From contig NC_073359.2 in the NCBI RefSeq assembly GCF_027580225.2, forward strand, positions 9,615,001-9,679,000: a DNA stretch of 64,000 nt, written 5' to 3'. The position numbers and the translations under genes are program-made. Every line of letters starts with the position of its first letter. Positions within the stretch are counted from its first letter, which is position 1. The notes under the pieces were generated by a model. That model saw nothing but the letters and a program-made list of their open reading frames with translations, searched no databases and was not told where the DNA came from. The stretch comes from Misgurnus anguillicaudatus (lineage: Eukaryota > Chordata > Actinopteri > Cypriniformes > Cobitidae). Below, one piece after another: positions 57,763 to 64,000 of the stretch.

Positions 57763-58296
57763 AAACACTTCCCTGCCAATGAAAAGTTTTTACGCCAATT
57801 AACATTTCCGCAATTACCCACTAGGTGGTGCTCTTACCCAACTTATAAAACACTAATGCATCAACTGATCTAAAAACAGTAAAAACTCCATGTATGCTTG
57901 ATTATTGTTTTGAATCTAATCTCTAACAAAAGTTTTTTACAAAAATGTATGTTTATATATTTAAAGGCGGATTGCACAATGTTCAACGCTTTGGAAAAAG
58001 GAGTTGGGCCGACTACCAAAACACACTTGTAGCAAATCAGCAGTAAGGGGCGTGTCTACTAACCGACATCCTTGCCAGGGTTGCGTATGTGGGGGGCGGG
58101 TCTATCAAAAGAAGGTCCAGATTCTATTGGGGTAGGGGCGTGTTTGTTTACGTGATTTCAAAATGTCAACATTGGGTTTCAAACATTGTGCACTCCGCCT
58201 TTAAAGAAGACAATTTACTGGAAGGCATTAAACTTTTGTAAAAATCATTGAAAATGATGGATAGCAACTTAAAAAAACTGGCAGGGAAAAAGTTAA
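57763..58296. mobile_element. SCCGCC MITE, copy 5, holding a TTAA element
   Basis: Begins acacttccctgccaatgaaa and ends ctggcagggaaaaagttaa. The element at 57959-58206 interrupts it. Confidence 0.7.
57959..58206. mobile_element. TTAA-AGGCGG element, copy 2, unfilled
   Basis: About 247 bp, TTTAAAGGCGGATTGCACAA to TTGTGCACTCCGCCTTTAAA. It provides the empty site for the MITE at 47895-48415. Confidence 0.85.
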
Positions 58297-58523
58297 TACA
58301 AGAGTTACTATTAGCAAGCTATTTTAGGTGACGGCTAGTCCCTTTCGAGATACCAATCACATGTTGACACACTTCTGTTCGATGTCAACTACTTTTGGAC
58401 ATAAACTTTCCTAATGATAACAAATACATACAGCTGACAGATACGAAGCCGATATTCTTGCTAAAGAACAAGATCTCAAAATGCAAAATATCACCCTATA
58501 AACATCTCAACATTGGGTAAATT

Positions 58524-58690
58524 GCTGTCACTGGGGCAGTACCTTTTAAAAATATCCTAATATGTACCATTAGGTACAGATATGTATACATTTGGTATCA
58601 ATATGTACCTATGAGATACTATGGTGCAAAGCTGTACTTTTTGAAATGTTACTGCTCCATTGACAGCTATGGTACATATTTTGGCCATTT
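58524..58690. mobile_element. GTCACTGGGGCAGTACC element, copy 1
   Basis: Left ctgtcactggggcagtacct and right ttgacagctatggtacatat are inverse; many tatgtacc words. A second copy is at 62884-63066. Confidence 0.65.
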
Positions 58691-58699
58691 TTTCTTCGG

Positions 58700-59364
58700 A
58701 AAGTGTATAAGGCATGTTCAAACCTTTATAGACATTGCTAATTCGTACGCTCGCCCTCCTCAAGTGAACGTCCGGCATGTTACATTAGTTCGCCGAGTGT
58801 TGCATAAATACATGAAGACTGGGGAGCAGGTCTCAGGTCGCTATGGACAGTTGCGTCATCTCGCTTGTTTTCAAATGGCAATGGGATGATGCAATGAACC
58901 CAGCAGTGTGTCTGGTCAAGCTTGTACATAGCACAGACCGTAAGACTCTTGTCTCAGAGCTGATGAGGAGCAGATGCTACTAAGTAGAATGAGTCCTGCA
59001 TGGTATTGAATTAAGCGACGAGTGTTGCAGTGAGGCTCAACGATGTCACCAATGCATGATCACATCACAACAACAGGCGTTTTATATTAACACCTATTTA
59101 ATTTGAGCCAATCCTGAGCAACCCAGTCTATCCTGATGCTTGTCAATGTGCGAATTATACTGGTTTATGGCAGTTAGGCAATTAGTATTAGAGAGATAAC
59201 CTTCATAAAGCTGTCAACCTGTATACTGATCGGTAAGTGAGTTAACTTGATGAAAGCATAAAAATTATTTGACACAGGAAATGATCCTTTATAGTCTATG
59301 TATAAAGGCACACATTATTCTAGTGTGTACTTGTGAAACTGTGTAAGCGTGTGTGTGTTTGTAC
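58700..59364. other. intron before exon 59365; no repeat recognised
   Basis: Nothing supported. Confidence 0.4.
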
Positions 59365-59473
59365 CTCTGTGCATGACACGGCGAGAGTGCATGTGCTCCA
59401 GTGCACTACACAGCTGAACAAAGTACTTCCACACCGTCTTCTCTGGAATCAGCCGTCTTTGTTTCTTGAAATG
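59365..59473 (-). CDS. nek7: nek7 coding exon: C-lobe start with the HRD motif
   Basis: This exon encodes 36 residues beginning [18 protein letters not shown], then a helix ending in [10 protein letters not shown], plus the first base of an aspartate codon. The final His-Arg with the Asp completed in the next exon forms the kinase HRD catalytic loop. The acceptor reads ttgcctgcag and the donor is AGAG|gtacaaac. The upstream border is phase 0 and the downstream border is phase 1. HFKKQ and the [11 protein letters not shown] stretch fit NEK7/NEK6. The preceding exon, which should end with the linker after the hinge, is not in the window. Confidence 0.95.
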
Positions 59474-60727
<1,254 letters not shown>

Positions 60728-61006
60728 TCACAAAATGTATCACTAAAGTAGTGATGTGAGCAATTGGCCACATTCAGTGAAATGAATGGCTTTCTGTGAC
60801 CCTCTTCTGGTCAAAGCTATTTCTTTCTTAAACGGTAATTCTGGTTTATCTCTAACCATAAAAAGGTGGAATTTTACACCCAACACCTAGATCAATATCC
60901 AGACATAATTTAAATTTAATTTTTATATAATCTTTGATGTGATTTTTTTCATAACAAAAAATCTATATTCAGTGCAAACTCATCAGGGGTGAAAAAAATG
61001 ACGTTC

Positions 61007-61046
61007 AAATAAATAAATAAATAAATAAATAAATACATAAATAAAT
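61007..61046 (+). repeat. (AAAT)n microsatellite
   Basis: About ten AAAT units with one interruption (aaatacat). Confidence 0.9.
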
Positions 61047-61172
61047 TTAATAAACAGTTTATATATCAACTATAATTTGTATATTTATTTATTTATTGTA
61101 AATGTTATTAATTTTAGCATTTTAATTTATTTAAATTTAAATCAAATTTAAAACTGTTAGCATTCGTTAATG

Positions 61173-61450
61173 CAGTGGTTCTCAAACTTTTTCAGCGTGC
61201 GGCCCCCTTTGTGTACGATGCACTTCCTTGCGGCCCCCCCAAAGAAAAACAGTTCTAAAACTTCACATTTTAATTAAACAAAACATTAAATTACACTAAA
61301 TTACAGGTAGTGCTGCCTTATTTTTTCAGGTTTAATTTCACAGAATTCATGACAAATAATGTATTTTATAAAATGTTATAAAACTGGGCCCCCCCTGGCA
61401 CCATCTCGCGGCCCCCCTGGGGGCCCCGGACCCCAGTTTGAGAACCACTG
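61173..61450. mobile_element. hAT element CAGTGGTTCTCAAAC with perfect 8-bp target duplication
   Basis: 278 bp with CAGTGGTTCTCAAACTTTTT and CCAGTTTGAGAACCACTG. CGTTAATG is exact on both sides (61165-61172, 61451-61458). Confidence 0.92.
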
Positions 61451-62113
61451 CGTTAATGCACCTCAACTAAGAGCAGTTAGAGATTTTCTCTCAATCCTGT
61501 TTAATTAACACAAGTGACAGACAGGAGCAAAATTAGGTAACTTCCCCTTTAAGACCAAAGTCCGGATCTAATATAATGTTACAAATTCGTTTTCTCTTTA
61601 AGCTGTTTACTTTCTCTTAAGACCTAAATTGTCGTGTTTATGACGATACTTGCAAAAGCCGGGAATTTTGACGCATGTGTGTATTTAAGGCTAATACAGC
61701 GGCAAAAATACTCACAAGCTCAATGAGAAGCGGATGCGCGGCTTGCACGCTTCTCTCAAACAGAAACAGTGCGCGCATATAGCACTGTTGTTTGTGTTTC
61801 AACGGCTTCAAATCACTCAATTTAAAACTGTGGTGCTTAAATACGTGCACAAATTTTAAGCTTTTGTGACCAGGCGCACAGCAACGTGACGTGGGTGCGT
61901 AACCTCGAATGAGAAAATCGTAAAAAAAAGTTAAGTGTGTGTGCGCTAGGGCTGCAACAACGAATCGATTAAATCGATAAAAATCGATTACTAAAAGTGT
62001 TGGCAACGAATTTCATTATCGATTCGTCGTGTCGCGTGACGCAGAGACGTTTAATTTAAAAAAAGAAAAAAATAAACCCTTCAGTTAAGCGCGGAGCGGA
62101 GTGAACACACTCG

Positions 62114-62224
62114 TGCTGCGTCCCAAACAGCCTATTTCTATACTATATGGTAGGCAAAGAGTATGAGAAGTAGTGCTTTTCGCCTACTATATGGTATGGA
62201 AGTATGCTGTTTGGGACGCAGCGT
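62114..62224. mobile_element. small palindromic MITE GCTGCGTCCCAAACAGC
   Basis: GCTGCGTCCCAAACAGCCTA and TATGCTGTTTGGGACGCAGC are inverse ends of a block of about 110 bp, itself largely self-complementary. Confidence 0.8.
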
Positions 62225-62344
62225 CGGTCTCTCTCGCGCACTGTTGCTTGCAGAGTTCGGCGGCTCATAGACAGGGCGGAGAAAAGACAGGGCGGCGGGG
62301 AAAAGATGAAAAAACCAGCAAAGGTAGAGGAAAACCACATGTCA

Positions 62345-62870
62345 GTGTTTTACTCATCCCAAACGTAAGCGCGTCACCTGGAAGTTAGCCGGCAAAGAGG
62401 TAAACAAACAAAGACGACACGCTTATGCTTTATGGAGCGACGACAGCGGGTAAAAAAAGTTTCTAGAACGAATAAAAAACTCCAATGACAAACTCCACTG
62501 ATATTAAACAATGAAATAAAACTTTGAGAGGGAGTTGTATGAACGCTTTTCCCCGTCATGGACCTTTACGTAAAATCATCGCGCCATCACTCTCCTGCTG
62601 CCCTTTCCTGCGCGCTCCAGCTCATGCCGACTGCCAAGCAAGGAGACGCGCGTGCCCGGCCCAACATACAGTAAGTGCCGCCTTTTGTTGCATAAACATC
62701 GTCTTACATTTTTTAAGGCGAAGTAATGAATGGTGTATTTGCATTTTGCGCGGGAGTAGAAGAAGCATTTTCCGTTTTCACAAGACGCATGTATGTGGCC
62801 AAATGTAAATAGAACAGTTTTAACAAATGAGATAGCTATCCGATCAGAGAAAACACATGAAGTCAAATAT
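62345..62870. mobile_element. partial copy of the element at 33778-34395
   Basis: Shared words tttatggagcgacgacagcg and atccgatcagagaaaacaca in the same order. Both ends are missing. Confidence 0.7.
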
Positions 62871-62883
62871 AAAGGCACAAAGC

Positions 62884-63066
62884 TGTCACTGGGGCAGTAC
62901 CCTTTATAAAAAGTCCTAATATGTACCATTTAGGTACAAATATGTATCTTTGAACTGCCAATATGTACTTTTGAAGTACTAATATGCACTTTTTGGGTAC
63001 AAAGAAAGGTGTACCTTTTTGAAAGAGTACTGTCCAGTGACAACTTTTGTACCTTTATTTCTAGTG
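62884..63066. mobile_element. GTCACTGGGGCAGTACC element, copy 2
   Basis: ctgtcactggggcagtaccc to gtccagtgacaacttttgta, rich in tatgtacc words. Confidence 0.7.
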
Positions 63067-63663
63067 TACTCATTTACTATCTTTTTGATCCCATCAAGAG
63101 AGGCTTCTTGATGGGAAATGCATCATAAAAAAGTCTATATATTTGGCAGATGTAAAGCATACATGTGTATTTTTTGTGTTAGTCCATTTTTTTTTTTTAT
63201 TATTATTGTAACAGCTCAGGTATGTTCAAGGAGCAACATGTTTGTGTAATTTCTAAAGATTTTTGTTCTGTTTTGAATAAGGGGTTGGAAATGAATGCTT
63301 TTCTTGTTTTTTTGTTTTTTATCCGATTCATCGATTAATCGAAAAAATAATCGACAGATTAATCGATTATTAAAATAATCGTTAGTTGCAGCCCTAGTGT
63401 GCGCTCAATCTGCACAGACTGCTTAAACAGACTGCTTAAACTTCGGCAACAAATAAGGTGACTATAAATTGTAAAACAAACTGGCTAGTGATTTGACATC
63501 ATTACCACAATAGCTGGACATGATTTTCATAATTTCATATACTGTGACCCCTCATTTTCAAAAACTCATCGGATCTAAGAATGACCTATTTTGGATAAAA
63601 AAAACGGCTAATTTCGCCGAAAAGGTGACAAGTTTGCACCCTTGTATATTTCACATGCAACTT

Positions 63664-63887
63664 AAAGGTGGAGTCCATGATGTTTGAAAGCCAATGTTGA
63701 TATTTGAAATCACCTAAACAAACACGCCCCATCCCCAATAGAATCTAGACCTTCTGTTGATAGACCCGCCCCACACATACGCAACCCGGCGTTTGATTTG
63801 ATTTTATTGGCTGTAAGTGTGTTTTGGTAGTCGGCCCGTCTCCTTTTCCAACGCGTTTTTCAAACATCGTGGACTCCGCCTTTAAGC
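63664..63887. mobile_element. TTAA-AGGTGGAGTCC element, copy 3 of the AGGCGG family (inverted)
   Basis: TTAAAGGTGGAGTCCATGAT and ATCGTGGACTCCGCCTTTAA, with the interior inverse to 57959-58206 (cctaaacaaacacgcccc). It lacks any MITE insertion. Confidence 0.8.
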
Positions 63888-64000
63888 TAATGGTGTAGTT
63901 GAGGATTTTTGTGGTAAATGGTTACAAAAGTACTTCAAATCTCTCAAAACACAGCTTTATTGTATAGATGAGAAGTAAACAAAAATAAAGATATATTATT

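Larger units (their letters stand above)
61947..63396. mobile_element. hAT element TAGGGCTGCAACAACGAATC with perfect target duplication and nested elements
   Basis: Ends TAGGGCTGCAACAACGAATC and CGTTAGTTGCAGCCCTA, with GTGTGCGC exact on both sides (61939-61946, 63397-63404). Inside lie a 111-bp palindrome, a partial TTA-type element and a GTCACTGGGG element. No transposase frame. Confidence 0.9.

Noticed and set aside
57976..57995. Match resembling the miR-181 mature sequence (ttcaacgcttt)
   Set aside because: It lies in a dispersed TTAA element, breaks after the first dozen bases and shows no hairpin partner.

Overview
This window looks like nuclear DNA of a ray-finned fish, most likely a cypriniform (zebrafish/loach/carp-like). 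The evidence is intron-split vertebrate coding sequence, very low coding density, and dense populations of short non-autonomous DNA transposons of the kinds abundant in zebrafish-type genomes. The organism call is inference; nothing in the sequence names the species.

Only one protein-coding gene can be supported. Five consecutive coding exons on the minus strand (59365-59473, 56591-56698, 47030-47124, 32896-33009, 26304-26414) splice in frame with GT/AG borders. They give the C-terminal 178 residues of a NIMA-related kinase that matches NEK7 better than NEK6. The exons carrying the N-terminal part of the kinase, the 5' UTR and the promoter lie beyond position 64000. The 3' UTR must start at 26303 and run toward lower coordinates; its end is not certain. 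Positions 1 to about 24000 hold no recognisable gene and are downstream flank.

Region by region: 1-24000 is downstream flank with foldback elements, hAT relics and one tRNA-derived SINE, separated by several non-repetitive GC-richer blocks. About 24200-26303 is the probable nek7 3' UTR, with a MITE inside it. 26415-32895 (intron) is filled by a four-layer transposon nest and a hAT carrying a second element. 33010-47029 (intron) holds three more nests. 47125-56590 (intron) holds a filled/empty site pair, a six-unit 218-bp tandem array and a hAT with a perfect target duplication. 56699-59364 and 59474-64000 hold further nests, a long (TA)n tract and a large hAT.

The main interest is structural. 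Insertions sit inside one another, and empty copies elsewhere in the same window let boundaries, target-site duplications and relative ages be read directly. Several palindromic families flanked by TTAA share the same AGG edge, and another group is flanked by TAA or TTA. The tandem array is built from the junction of two unrelated transposons. I see no CRISPR array, operon, rRNA, tRNA gene, viral gene or toxin gene, and no evidence for a novel enzymatic system.
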